Positions 18,604 through 26,409 of a stretch of 37,953 nt of DNA are shown here, in pieces. The notes beneath the pieces were generated by a model. That model ran no database searches, was not told the DNA's origin, and saw only the letters and a program-made list of their open reading frames with translations. Position numbers and translations under genes: made by a program. The DNA comes from Woeseiaceae bacterium (GTDB lineage: Bacteria > Pseudomonadota > Gammaproteobacteria > Steroidobacterales > Woeseiaceae), in NCBI GenBank assembly GCA_024640345.1, contig JAHEFD010000022.1:1-37953 (forward strand), read 5' to 3'. Position 1 is the stretch's first letter, and each line of letters begins with the position of its first letter.

Positions 18604-19659
18604 TTACCCGCCCATCCTGTACATTTCGACTTTGTTGACAAGTGGTTTCTCGACCGTTTCGGGTCGGCGGATCTCGCTGTAACGATCCTCCCGCTTGAGC
18701 CATACTGCTTTCAGAATCTCGGCGATTTCATCATCCCCTGCGCCACTCCTGAGCGGCTCCCTGAGATTGATACCCTCGGTTGCAAACAGGCACGTGTACA
18801 AAGTGCCATCCGCAGAGATCCGCGCACGGCTGCATGACCCACAAAACGGCTCGGTCACAGAGGAAATAAATCCCAACTCGCCCTGCCCATCCAGGAACTG
18901 GTAGCGACGAGCGACCTCGCCCGGGTAATTCCTGCCAACCGCTCTCACCGGCCAACGCGCATGAATCGTCGCAAGCACCTCTCTGGATGGTACGACCTGA
19001 TCCATTGACCAGCCGTTACGACTGCCCACATCCATGAATTCGATGAAGCGAACGATATGGCTGGTGCCACGAAAATAATCGAGTATATCGAGGATGGTAT
19101 GGTCGTTGACACCACGCTGTACGACAACGTTAACCTTGATTGGCGACAAGCCCGCTTTCTCGGCAGCCTCGATGCCACTCAGTACGCGCGCAATGTCTCC
19201 CCTGTTGCCGCTCATCGCACTGAATATATCCTTGTCCAGGCTATCGAGACTGACGGTCACACGCTTCAGCCCGGCGTCTGCCAGCCTTTGTGCGAACAGA
19301 GACAAGAGCATCCCATTGGTCGTCAATGCAAGGTCGTCGACACCTTGCAGGCTTGCGAGTCGCCCTACAAGGCTCGCCACATTCCTGTCCAGCAATGGCT
19401 CACCACCGGTCACACGCAACTTCGTCACGCCCAGGCCAACCGCTACGGACGCGACGCGAAAAATCTCATCGTGGCTCAGGCGAGCTGATTTCGACAGAAA
19501 CTGATAATCCTCACTGTATTGGGCTTCCGGCATGCAATACGGGCAGCGGAAATTGCAGCGATCGAGCAGGGATATCCGCAGATCCTGCATAGGTCGGCCC
19601 AGCGCATCGCTAAACGCCACGTCACCTGCATTGCCCGTTTTTTGATCCTTGCGGTTCAT
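18604..19659 (-). CDS. moaA: GTP 3',8-cyclase MoaA (radical SAM)
   Basis: MoaA uses two [4Fe-4S] clusters to rearrange GTP in the first step of molybdenum cofactor synthesis. The N-terminal radical-SAM cluster motif is CNFRCPYC (Cys-x3-Cys-x2-Cys). The C-terminal cluster motif is FCGSCSRARIS followed by a third cysteine in LYTCLFA, and the protein ends with the conserved Gly-Gly (MYRMGG). VTGGEPLLDRNV and LALTTNGMLL are further family signatures. From ATG 19659 it is 351 residues, slightly longer than E. coli MoaA. No strong Shine-Dalgarno is visible there, and in-frame upstream GTG or ATG codons cannot be excluded. It leads the moaA-moaC-mobA-moaD-moaE operon, whose promoter lies in the 212-base gap shared with the acyl-CoA dehydrogenase genes. 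Confidence 0.95.
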   Translation of the reverse strand: MNRKDQKTGNAGDVAFSDALGRPMQDLRISLLDRCNFRCPYCMPEAQYSEDYQFLSKSARLSHDEIFRVASVAVGLGVTKLRVTGGEPLLDRNVASLVGRLASLQGVDDLALTTNGMLLSLFAQRLADAGLKRVTVSLDSLDKDIFSAMSGNRGDIARVLSGIEAAEKAGLSPIKVNVVVQRGVNDHTILDILDYFRGTSHIVRFIEFMDVGSRNGWSMDQVVPSREVLATIHARWPVRAVGRNYPGEVARRYQFLDGQGELGFISSVTEPFCGSCSRARISADGTLYTCLFATEGINLREPLRSGAGDDEIAEILKAVWLKREDRYSEIRRPETVEKPLVNKVEMYRMGG

Positions 19660-19871
19660 TGATGAATTTTGCACGATTCGGCGCCGCTCTGTAAGCACCC
19701 TGCAGCGATCAAGGTCGGTAATATTCCCTGAATCCATCCCGGAACCCGGGTTATGCGACACGGCGCGGGAATGGTAATCTCGGGCTTCTCGGGCGAACTG
19801 ACTCAATAAGCGCGATTTCGGCCAGAATTTGGATGGTCTGCGGGCCTGTTCCCGCCTAAACGGAAATAAAT

Positions 19872-21074
19872 ATGAATATCGATCTCACCACGGAAGAGCT
19901 CGCATTCCGTGACGAAGTCAGACAGTTTCTGGCAGAGAAATACCCGGAAGAAATTCGCCGCAAGAGGCTCGACGGTATCCCGCTGGAAAAAGACGACATG
20001 GTCCTGTGGCAAAAAGTCCTGAACGAACGGGGCTGGTTTGCCGTTAACTGGCCGGTCGAATACGGCGGCACGGGCTGGACGCCGATTCAGAAATATTTGT
20101 TTGCCATTGAACTGGCGGAAGTCAACGCCCCGCCGATTGTTGCCTTCGGCGTAAAAATGGTCGCACCAATTATTTATACGTTCGGCAGCGCGGAACAGAA
20201 ACAACGATTCCTGCCGGATATTCTCGCCAGCAATGTATGGTGGTGCCAGGGTTATTCCGAGCCTGGCTCCGGGTCTGACCTTGCATCATTGAGCATGCGA
20301 GCTGACCGCAGAGGCGATCACTACGTCGTCAATGGCACCAAGACCTGGACGACTCTCGGTCAATATGCCGACTGGATTTTTTGCCTCGTCCGTACAAGTT
20401 CTGATGTCGCTCGCAGGCAGGAAGGCATCAGCTTTCTACTGATCGATATGAAAACGCCGGGTGTTTCGGTAAAGCCGATAATCACAATCGAAGGCGGCCA
20501 CGAGGTAAACGAAGTTCACTTCGATGATGTATCGGTGCCAGTCGACAATCTTGTCGGGGAAGAAGGCAAAGGCTGGACCTACGGGAAGGTTCTGTTGCAG
20601 CATGAAAGAACCAACATCGCCGGCGTCGCCAATTCACAGTATCGTCTTTCGCGGCTCAAGGAAAAAAGCGCACAGTCCGTTCACGGTGGCGAACCCCTGA
20701 TCAACGACCGCAATTTCGCGAGAAAGATAGCGGCGCTTGAAATCGAACTGAAGGCGCTTGAATACACAGAGTTGCGAACGCTTGCTTCCGTCGCGGTCGG
20801 TAATGCGCCGGGTCCTGAATCGTCATACCTGAAAATCAGGGGTACTGAAGTGCAGCAGTCCCTGGATGCGCTGATGATGGAGGCCGCCGGCTATTTCGCG
20901 CTGCCCTATATACCGAGCCAGTACGGTCTCGACTTTCCTGTCGCGGACCGAATCGGTTCGGGCTCGGAAACGAGCACCTCGCTTCGCTATTTCAATAATC
21001 GAAAAGCCTCGATATACGGCGGCTCGAATGAAATCCAGAAAAACATTATTGCCAAGCACGTGCTCGGCCTCTAG
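19872..21074 (+). CDS. Acyl-CoA dehydrogenase, first (probable catalytic) subunit
   Basis: The 400-residue flavoprotein has the ACAD fold: GYSEPGSGSDLASL for FAD/substrate binding near residue 127, NGTKTWTTLGQYADW near residue 154, and the C-terminal IYGGSNEIQKNIIAKHVLGL. The position that holds the catalytic glutamate in medium-chain enzymes (YEGT) is glycine here (YGGS). A glutamate in HERTNIAG at E245 sits where isovaleryl- and long-chain-type enzymes, and one subunit of steroid side-chain dehydrogenases, carry their base. It is followed after ten bases by a second dehydrogenase gene. The pair resembles heterotetrameric ACADs acting on branched or polycyclic acyl-CoA, for which I infer a similar role. 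Electrons would go to electron-transfer flavoprotein, not encoded here. Confidence 0.93.
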   Translation: MNIDLTTEELAFRDEVRQFLAEKYPEEIRRKRLDGIPLEKDDMVLWQKVLNERGWFAVNWPVEYGGTGWTPIQKYLFAIELAEVNAPPIVAFGVKMVAPIIYTFGSAEQKQRFLPDILASNVWWCQGYSEPGSGSDLASLSMRADRRGDHYVVNGTKTWTTLGQYADWIFCLVRTSSDVARRQEGISFLLIDMKTPGVSVKPIITIEGGHEVNEVHFDDVSVPVDNLVGEEGKGWTYGKVLLQHERTNIAGVANSQYRLSRLKEKSAQSVHGGEPLINDRNFARKIAALEIELKALEYTELRTLASVAVGNAPGPESSYLKIRGTEVQQSLDALMMEAAGYFALPYIPSQYGLDFPVADRIGSGSETSTSLRYFNNRKASIYGGSNEIQKNIIAKHVLGL

Positions 21075-21084
21075 GAACCCGGAA

Positions 21085-22218
21085 ATGGATTTTTCTCTCA
21101 GTGAAGAGCAATCGATGCTGGCTGACAGCGTCGCAAAATTCATCGATGCCGATTATGACTTCGAGAGCAGACAGCAGTTCGCCAGCGACAAAAACGGCTA
21201 TAGCGAAGCAATGTGGCGCACGTTCGCAGAACTTGGCTGGACCGCAGTGCCATTTTCAGAACCGGACGGCGGCCTCGATGGTGGCCCGATCGAGCTGATG
21301 CTTATGATGGAGCAGTTTGGTCGTGGCCTCGTTGTGGAACCCTACCTGGCCAACATTGTTCTGGCTGGCGGGACGCTGCGGCGAAATGCGAATGACGCGC
21401 AAAGAACAAAATGGCTGCAACCGCTTATCGAGGGGGAGCTTCAGTCCAGCCTCGCATTTGCCGAACCCCAAAGCCGATTCGAGATAACCGATGTGGCGAC
21501 CAGCGCGCGCAAGGATGGAGACGGCTATCTCCTGAACGGCAATAAATCGTTCGTTCTGCATGGCGAAAACGCCGGCATGATCGTCATTCCGGCGCGCACA
21601 TCCGGAAATCAACGCGACGAGCACGGCATCACGCTGTTCACCATGCCCGGGGATGCCGATGGGCTTACTCGTCGAGGTTACGCGACTGTCGACGGTCTGC
21701 GTGCCGCGGAACTGTCACTCGATAACGTACGTTTGCCGGCCGACTGTGTTCTGGGAGAGGAAGGCGAAGGTTTCCCGACCCTCTCCAGCGTAATCGATGA
21801 GGCGACGCTGGCTGTTGCAGCCGAAGCGATGGGCATCATGCAAAAAATGCATGACAAAACAGTTGAGTACACAAAAAGCCGTGTCCAGTTCGGCGTACCG
21901 ATCAGCAGCTTTCAGGCACTGCAACACCGCATGGTAGATACACTGATGTTGTGCGAACAGAGCCGGTCGTTACTGTACTGGTGCGTCATGCTCGTCAATG
22001 CCGGTGACCCCCAGGCAAGAAAGGCAATCAGCGCGCTGAAATACCAGGTAGGAACCGCGGGCATCAAGGTGGCCCAGGAAGCCGTCCAGCTACATGGGGG
22101 CATGGGCGTTACCTGGGATCTGGATATTGCCCATTATTTCAAGAGAATGACGGCCATCGACCTGATGTTCGGCAATGCCGATCATCATCTCGATCGATTC
22201 ATTTCGACCGCTGCCTGA
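21085..22218 (+). CDS. Acyl-CoA dehydrogenase, second subunit
   Basis: This 377-residue ACAD-fold protein starts at ATG 21085 just after an AGGAA ribosome site. It lacks the standard SEPxxGSD signature (it reads AFAEPQSRFEITDVAT) and the C-terminal YGGSxEI segment. The C-terminus instead has LHGGMGVTWDLDIAHYFKR and ends ADHHLDRFIST. This style is typical of the partner subunit in two-gene alpha2beta2 dehydrogenases. A glutamate in VIDEATLAVAAEAMG aligns roughly with E245 of the first subunit, so I do not claim that it is inactive. The ten-base spacing after the first subunit indicates one transcript and probably one complex. The queuosine-precursor transporter follows after 19 bases. Confidence 0.92.
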   Translation: MDFSLSEEQSMLADSVAKFIDADYDFESRQQFASDKNGYSEAMWRTFAELGWTAVPFSEPDGGLDGGPIELMLMMEQFGRGLVVEPYLANIVLAGGTLRRNANDAQRTKWLQPLIEGELQSSLAFAEPQSRFEITDVATSARKDGDGYLLNGNKSFVLHGENAGMIVIPARTSGNQRDEHGITLFTMPGDADGLTRRGYATVDGLRAAELSLDNVRLPADCVLGEEGEGFPTLSSVIDEATLAVAAEAMGIMQKMHDKTVEYTKSRVQFGVPISSFQALQHRMVDTLMLCEQSRSLLYWCVMLVNAGDPQARKAISALKYQVGTAGIKVAQEAVQLHGGMGVTWDLDIAHYFKRMTAIDLMFGNADHHLDRFISTAA

Positions 22219-22237
22219 TACCTACCGGTAGCTGCCA

Positions 22238-22981
22238 GTGATTTTTCCCGACAGCCTCGCCCCGTTTTTTGCGGCGAACCAGGAAGTCCTCTGGGCGGTG
22301 ACCGTGTTGCTGGATCTCACGGGGACAATCGTGCTTTACCGCCTGTTTGGCAAAGTCGGATTGCAGGTCGCCATTGCCACGGCAATTATCCTCGCCAACA
22401 TACAAGGCCCCAAGCTGACTTCAATTTTCGGTTTCGAAACGACGATCGGCGTTATTTTTTATTCGAGTATCTTTCTCGCCACCGATATTCTGAACGAAAA
22501 CTATGGCCGTGCCGAGGCCAACAAGGCTGTCCGTATGGGGTTTGTTGTAAGCCTGATAGTGCTGCTTATGATGAGCCTGTCAATGATGTACGTGCCGACA
22601 GACCGACAATTTGCCATTGATGTGCACAATGCATTTGGCACAATCCTGGATTTTACGCCGCGCTTCATTCTTGGCTCGCTGTTCGCCTACATTGTTAGCC
22701 AGAGTTTCGATGTCTGGGTGTATGACCGGATCAGAAAACTCACTGGTGAGAGGTGGGTATGGTTACGAAATAATGGGTCAACGATGTGCTCGCAGGTTAT
22801 AGACACGACAATTTTCTCGCTCGTCGTGTGGTGGGGACCGGTTGATTTGAATACAGCCCTGAAACTCGGTGCGGCGAAGTTCGGCTTCAAGATTATCATT
22901 GCCGCCGTTGATACCGCCTTTCTGTACTGGGCGAAAGGAATGTTCCGCAAGCACCATGTGCCTGTCGTCCAGGCGGGATGA
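22238..22981 (+). CDS. Queuosine precursor transporter (YhhQ/VUT family)
   Basis: The 247-residue integral membrane protein has about six hydrophobic segments. It carries the VUT-family signatures: ANIQGPKLTSIFGFETTIG, the loop ATDILNENYGRAEANKAV, SQSFDVWVYDRIR, and WLRNNGSTMCSQVIDTTIF near the C-terminal half. Members of this family are predicted or shown to import queuine or 7-cyano-/7-aminomethyl-7-deazaguanine for tRNA queuosine synthesis. The start is GTG 22238, with a weak ribosome site. It lies between the dehydrogenase pair and a SAM hydroxide adenosyltransferase gene on the same strand, and could be read through from the dehydrogenase transcript. No other queuosine gene is present in the window. 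Confidence 0.9.
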   Translation: MIFPDSLAPFFAANQEVLWAVTVLLDLTGTIVLYRLFGKVGLQVAIATAIILANIQGPKLTSIFGFETTIGVIFYSSIFLATDILNENYGRAEANKAVRMGFVVSLIVLLMMSLSMMYVPTDRQFAIDVHNAFGTILDFTPRFILGSLFAYIVSQSFDVWVYDRIRKLTGERWVWLRNNGSTMCSQVIDTTIFSLVVWWGPVDLNTALKLGAAKFGFKIIIAAVDTAFLYWAKGMFRKHHVPVVQAG

Positions 22982-23005
22982 GGCCGACACTTTAGAGTAT
23001 GATTG

Positions 23006-23818
23006 ATGGCAATGAACAGGTGGAAACCTTCTGGCGTAATAACCATTACAACCGATTTCGGACACAAAGGTCCGTTCGCCGCTGTCATGACCGGCGTGAT
23101 CATCAGCCGGTTTCCGGCAGCAAGGGTTATCGATCTTGCACACGACATTCCGGCGCACTGGCCACCGGAGGCAGGATTCTGGTTAAGCCGGTCATTCTCT
23201 TTTTTCCCTCCCGGCTCGGTGCACGTTGCCATTGTGGATCCCGGCGTAGGAACCGAGCGTGAGATCCTGCTGGCAATGCGGGAAGGTCACATATTTATGG
23301 CCCCGGATAACGGCTTGTTGGGGCCGGTACTGGAGGATGCCGAGAGTATTTACAAGCTCGATCACGGTGCGCTGGCAAGAATCGGCGCTCAAGCACCCAG
23401 CCTGACTTTTCACGGCAGGGACATTTTTGCGCCAATTGCCGCCGAACTCGCTGCTGGCCGCATCGACATCACCGACGTCGGCATCGAAACCAGTGAATGG
23501 ACTCCGGGCTGGATTGAGGACCCGGTTGCCACTAATGGTCGAGTTTCCGGCGTCGTGGTCACGGTTGATGCATTTGGCAACCTGATCAGCAATATCGATG
23601 TATCGCTGGTCGATGATTTCGTGAACCCGGTCGTTCATATCGCCGGACACGACATCGCCATGAAACCCACTTACGGCCGGGTCAAGCCGGGGGAATATCT
23701 GGGACTCATTAATTCTTTCGGAGTCGTTGAGATCGCGCGATCGGAAGAGAGCGCGGCAGCGGGTCTTGGCTGTGAACGCGGCGCGCCGGTCGTGATAAGA
23801 GACGGATCTACCCGCTAG
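23006..23818 (+). CDS. SAM hydroxide adenosyltransferase (DUF62 family)
   Basis: Members of this family hydrolyse S-adenosylmethionine to adenosine and methionine, or, as fluorinases or chlorinases, use halide. This 270-residue protein begins with ITTDFGHKGPFAAVM, has DLAHDIP and HVAIVDPGVGTER in the N-terminal domain, and the FHGRDIFAPIAAEL segment with the catalytic histidine. A C-terminal beta domain contains VDAFGNLISNI. The long loop that marks halogenating members is not evident, so simple SAM hydrolysis is the better call. I start at ATG 23006; TTG 23003 and ATG 23012 are alternatives. The gap to the transporter stop is 24 bases. The physiological purpose of the family, possibly SAM homeostasis, is unclear. 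Confidence 0.9.
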   Translation: MAMNRWKPSGVITITTDFGHKGPFAAVMTGVIISRFPAARVIDLAHDIPAHWPPEAGFWLSRSFSFFPPGSVHVAIVDPGVGTEREILLAMREGHIFMAPDNGLLGPVLEDAESIYKLDHGALARIGAQAPSLTFHGRDIFAPIAAELAAGRIDITDVGIETSEWTPGWIEDPVATNGRVSGVVVTVDAFGNLISNIDVSLVDDFVNPVVHIAGHDIAMKPTYGRVKPGEYLGLINSFGVVEIARSEESAAAGLGCERGAPVVIRDGSTR

Positions 23819-23888
23819 AAGAACCCGCCGTCCGTAACTACCGGTTCAGCCACCTGTCCCGGGCGGGACGCCGGATGGCTAACAGAGC

Positions 23889-23930
23889 GCCGTCAGCTGT
23901 CCGAAAGTGCCTGTTTCTCGATCTTGGCCC
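23889..23930 (-). pseudogene. Duplicated 3' end of glnS (remnant)
   Basis: These 42 bases repeat the end of glnS (24004-24045) at an offset of 115 bases with only two mismatches. Read on the minus strand they encode the same last residues as Gln[12 protein letters not shown], then the same TGA stop. Both mismatches are synonymous (AAG/AAA and GCC/GCA). Upstream of the tail the frame runs open only to a TAA about 30 codons away and does not resemble GlnS. The pattern suggests a relic of a tandem duplication or of replacement of glnS by recombination. Confidence 0.82.
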
Positions 23931-24003
23931 CAATCCGCCCGCCAGGACCGGCACCACTGAAATGACCGGTGCGGATTGATCTTTAGCGCGCTGTCACCAG
24001 CAC

Positions 24004-24045
24004 GCCGTCAGCTGTCCGAAAGGGCCTGCTTCTCGATCTTGGCCC
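24004..24045 (-). repeat. Intact copy of the glnS 3'-end repeat
   Basis: This is the partner of the remnant at 23889-23930 and contains the true glnS stop codon at 24008-24010. The two copies lie in direct orientation 115 bases apart and match at 40 of 42 positions. Confidence 0.82.
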
Positions 24046-25684
24046 ACGAATCCCGCAACGTCACAATTCGATTAAACACCGGCTTACCGGCAGAGTGATC
24101 TTTCGCATCAGGGCAAAAGTAACCGACACGCTCAAACTGCACCGCCTCGGTCTCACCGGCGAGTGACGGCTCGAGCCGCGCCTCTGCAATTTCCAGGGAG
24201 TCCGGATTGAGATGCTCCATGATGTCTTCTTCAGAGCCGGGATCAGGCACCGTGAACAATCGATCGTATAGCCGCACTTCCGCCTCCAGCGCGTGTTCGG
24301 CAGATACCCAGTGGATAGTCCCCTTCACTTTCCGATCGCTCGAGCCACTTCCGCTGCGAGTGTCCGGATCGTAGCTGCAATGCAACTCGATGACTTCACC
24401 GGCGTCATTCTTGATAACGTCGTCGCAACGAATGATGTAGGCAAATCGCAAGCGAACCTCACCGCCCGGTTTCAGCCGGAAGAACTTCCTTGGCGCGTCT
24501 TCCATGAAGTCATCGCGCTCGATAAAGAGCTCGCGACCGAATGGCAGTTCGCGTGTGCCAAGCTCGGGCCTGGCCGGATGGTTCTGGGCCGTCATTTGAT
24601 CGGTTTCACCTTCCGGATAATTCGTCAATACCACTTTCAAAGGATGAATCACCGCCATACGCCTTTCGGCAGCGTCCCCCAGGTTTTCCCGGATGCTGTT
24701 TTCCAGCACACCCATCTCGATCAGGTTTTCTTTCTTCGTAACACCGATACGACCGATGAAATCCCGTAATGCCGCCGGCGGATAACCCCGACGACGCATG
24801 CCCGCCAGGGTCGCCAGGCGCGGATCATCCCATCCGGTAACGACGCCACCCTCGACCAGTGCGTTGAGCTTTCTCTTGCTGGTCAATGCATAAGCGAGAT
24901 TCAGCCGGGAAAACTCGATCTGTCGTGGCCGATGGTCGGGAACCAGTTGATCAAGGAACCAGTCGTACAACGGCCGGTGATCTTCGAATTCGAGCGTACA
25001 AAGTGAATGGGTAATTCCCTCGAATGCATCAGACAGACCATGGGCAAAGTCGTACATCGGATAGATGTTCCACTTGCCTCCCGTGTTCTGGTGGGGAATT
25101 TTGCGAATTCGATACAGCGTTGGATCCCGCATATTCATGTTAGGCGAGGCCATGTCGATCTTTGCTCGCAGCACGTGCTCGCCATCATCAAACTCACCGG
25201 CCTGCATACGCTCAAAAAGATCGAGGTTCTCCGCAATGGCACGTGATCGGTGTGGACTTTCCTTGCCAGGTTCGGTCAACGTGCCGCGATAGTCACGGAT
25301 CTCGTCGGCACTCAGGCTATCGACATACGCCTTGCCCATTTCGATAAGGCGAATTGCAGACTCGAAAAGCTGGTCAAAGTAGTCGGACGCATGAGTCAGC
25401 CGGTCTTCCCAGTCAAATCCAAGCCAGCGGACGTCTTCCTTGATGGCGGCGACGTATTCTTCACTCTCCTTGCCAGGATTAGTGTCGTCGAAGCGTAAAT
25501 AGGTTTTGCCGGAATTCTCTTCGGCAACACCAAAATTAAGGCAAATTGACTTGGCATGCCCTACGTGCAGAAACCCGTTTGGCTCCGGCGGAAAACGGGT
25601 TACAACCTGGCCATCATGTTTACCACTCGCGATATCGTCGCTGATAATCTGGCGGATAAAATCTTTTGGTTCTTCTTGACTCAT
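24008..25684 (-). CDS. glnS: Glutaminyl-tRNA synthetase
   Basis: This class I synthetase charges tRNA-Gln with glutamine. The 558-residue length is close to E. coli GlnRS (554). The HIGH signature is [15 protein letters not shown] at residues 31-45, and the KMSKS equivalent is [13 protein letters not shown]. The amino-acid and acceptor-binding segments [14 protein letters not shown] and [18 protein letters not shown] are present. The C-terminal two-barrel anticodon domain includes [17 protein letters not shown] chose ATG 25684 ([10 protein letters not shown]); an in-frame TTG at 25717 would add 11 unlikely residues. A bacterial glnS indicates direct Gln-tRNA charging rather than full reliance on GatCAB. 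zur lies 85 bases upstream on the same strand. The 3' end is duplicated downstream. Confidence 0.97.
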   Translation of the reverse strand: MSQEEPKDFIRQIISDDIASGKHDGQVVTRFPPEPNGFLHVGHAKSICLNFGVAEENSGKTYLRFDDTNPGKESEEYVAAIKEDVRWLGFDWEDRLTHASDYFDQLFESAIRLIEMGKAYVDSLSADEIRDYRGTLTEPGKESPHRSRAIAENLDLFERMQAGEFDDGEHVLRAKIDMASPNMNMRDPTLYRIRKIPHQNTGGKWNIYPMYDFAHGLSDAFEGITHSLCTLEFEDHRPLYDWFLDQLVPDHRPRQIEFSRLNLAYALTSKRKLNALVEGGVVTGWDDPRLATLAGMRRRGYPPAALRDFIGRIGVTKKENLIEMGVLENSIRENLGDAAERRMAVIHPLKVVLTNYPEGETDQMTAQNHPARPELGTRELPFGRELFIERDDFMEDAPRKFFRLKPGGEVRLRFAYIIRCDDVIKNDAGEVIELHCSYDPDTRSGSGSSDRKVKGTIHWVSAEHALEAEVRLYDRLFTVPDPGSEEDIMEHLNPDSLEIAEARLEPSLAGETEAVQFERVGYFCPDAKDHSAGKPVFNRIVTLRDSWAKIEKQALSDS

Positions 25685-25769
25685 AAACTGGCGCTGGTTT
25701 GATTTCAGGCTGCGCAATTGTACGCACTATCTAAAGCAAAGCTAGGGTTGGCGCGGCAGAAGGACTTTC

Positions 25770-26273
25770 TTACTGTGCGGACTCCGGGGCAAGCCTGCAG
25801 CCCTGACACGTCCCCTGAATTTCGAGTGTCTGGCTCGTTGTGATGAATCCCAGCCCGGCTGCGGTCGATTCGATGAGCCCGCTGATCTCCTGGTTGTCCA
25901 GCTCGGTCACCGTGCGGCAGGTCCGGCAGATCAGAAACTGGCCCGAGTGAGGAATATCCGGATCCGGGCAACCTACAAAGGCGTTGAGTGAATCGAGCCG
26001 GTGCACCAGGTCTGCCTCGATAAGGAACTCCAGCGCCCTGTAAACCGTCGGTGGAGCTGCTTTCTGTCCGTCCTGGTTCAGGCCGTCGAGAATGTCATAG
26101 GCACCCACTGGCTTGTGGCTGTTCCAGACAAGCTCGAGCACCCGCTTCCTCTGGGCGGTCAACCGTAGCCCGCGGTCACGGCAGATCCTGCGGGCATTCT
26201 GCATCGCCTTTTCAACACAACCGTCATGGTTGTGGTCAGGGGATAATTTTCGAACGGGCTGTGCTTCGGCCAT
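25770..26273 (-). CDS. zur: Zinc uptake regulator Zur (Fur family)
   Basis: The 167-residue protein is a Fur-family metalloregulator whose pattern matches Zur. The N-terminal CVEKAMQNARRIC with LRLTAQRKRVLELVW is followed by the DNA-recognition helix segment APPTVYRALEFL. Then come LVHRLDSLNAFVGC and the histidine-containing regulatory zinc region. Two Cys-x-x-Cys pairs, CRTC near residue 117 and CQGC near residue 155, would form the structural zinc site. Zur represses zinc uptake genes when zinc is sufficient. No zinc transporter gene or clear Zur-box palindrome lies in this window. It is divergent from thrS over a 136-base region and upstream of glnS in the same direction, so the two may be cotranscribed. 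Confidence 0.92.
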   Translation of the reverse strand: MAEAQPVRKLSPDHNHDGCVEKAMQNARRICRDRGLRLTAQRKRVLELVWNSHKPVGAYDILDGLNQDGQKAAPPTVYRALEFLIEADLVHRLDSLNAFVGCPDPDIPHSGQFLICRTCRTVTELDNQEISGLIESTAAGLGFITTSQTLEIQGTCQGCRLAPESAQ

Positions 26274-26343
26274 GGTGTGGATCTGATTCTCGGATAAACC
26301 TGATTGTACCGTGCATTTTAATCATTGCATGGTCAGCCCGCAT

Positions 26344-26371
26344 TTGGCTCTGACGAAGTATTCTGTACAAT
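26344..26371 (+). promoter_or_regulatory. thrS: Probable sigma-70 promoter of thrS
   Basis: TTGGCT (26344-26349) and TACAAT (26366-26371) are separated by 16 bases. The -10 box matches the consensus at five of six positions and the -35 box at four of six. The thrS ATG lies 38 bases downstream, leaving a short leader. Confidence 0.6.
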
Positions 26372-26409
26372 AGCGCGCGACCGAACACCCCCCATTAGTG
26401 CAGGAAAAA

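Noticed and set aside
19660-19871. Possible molybdenum-cofactor riboswitch upstream of moaA
   Set aside because: The gap is long enough, but I could not recognise the conserved stem pattern by eye. A covariance-model search for the Moco RNA motif would decide.
26274-26343. Possible Zur box between zur and thrS
   Set aside because: Short TGCAT repeats are present, but no good dyad like the known Zur operator could be drawn.
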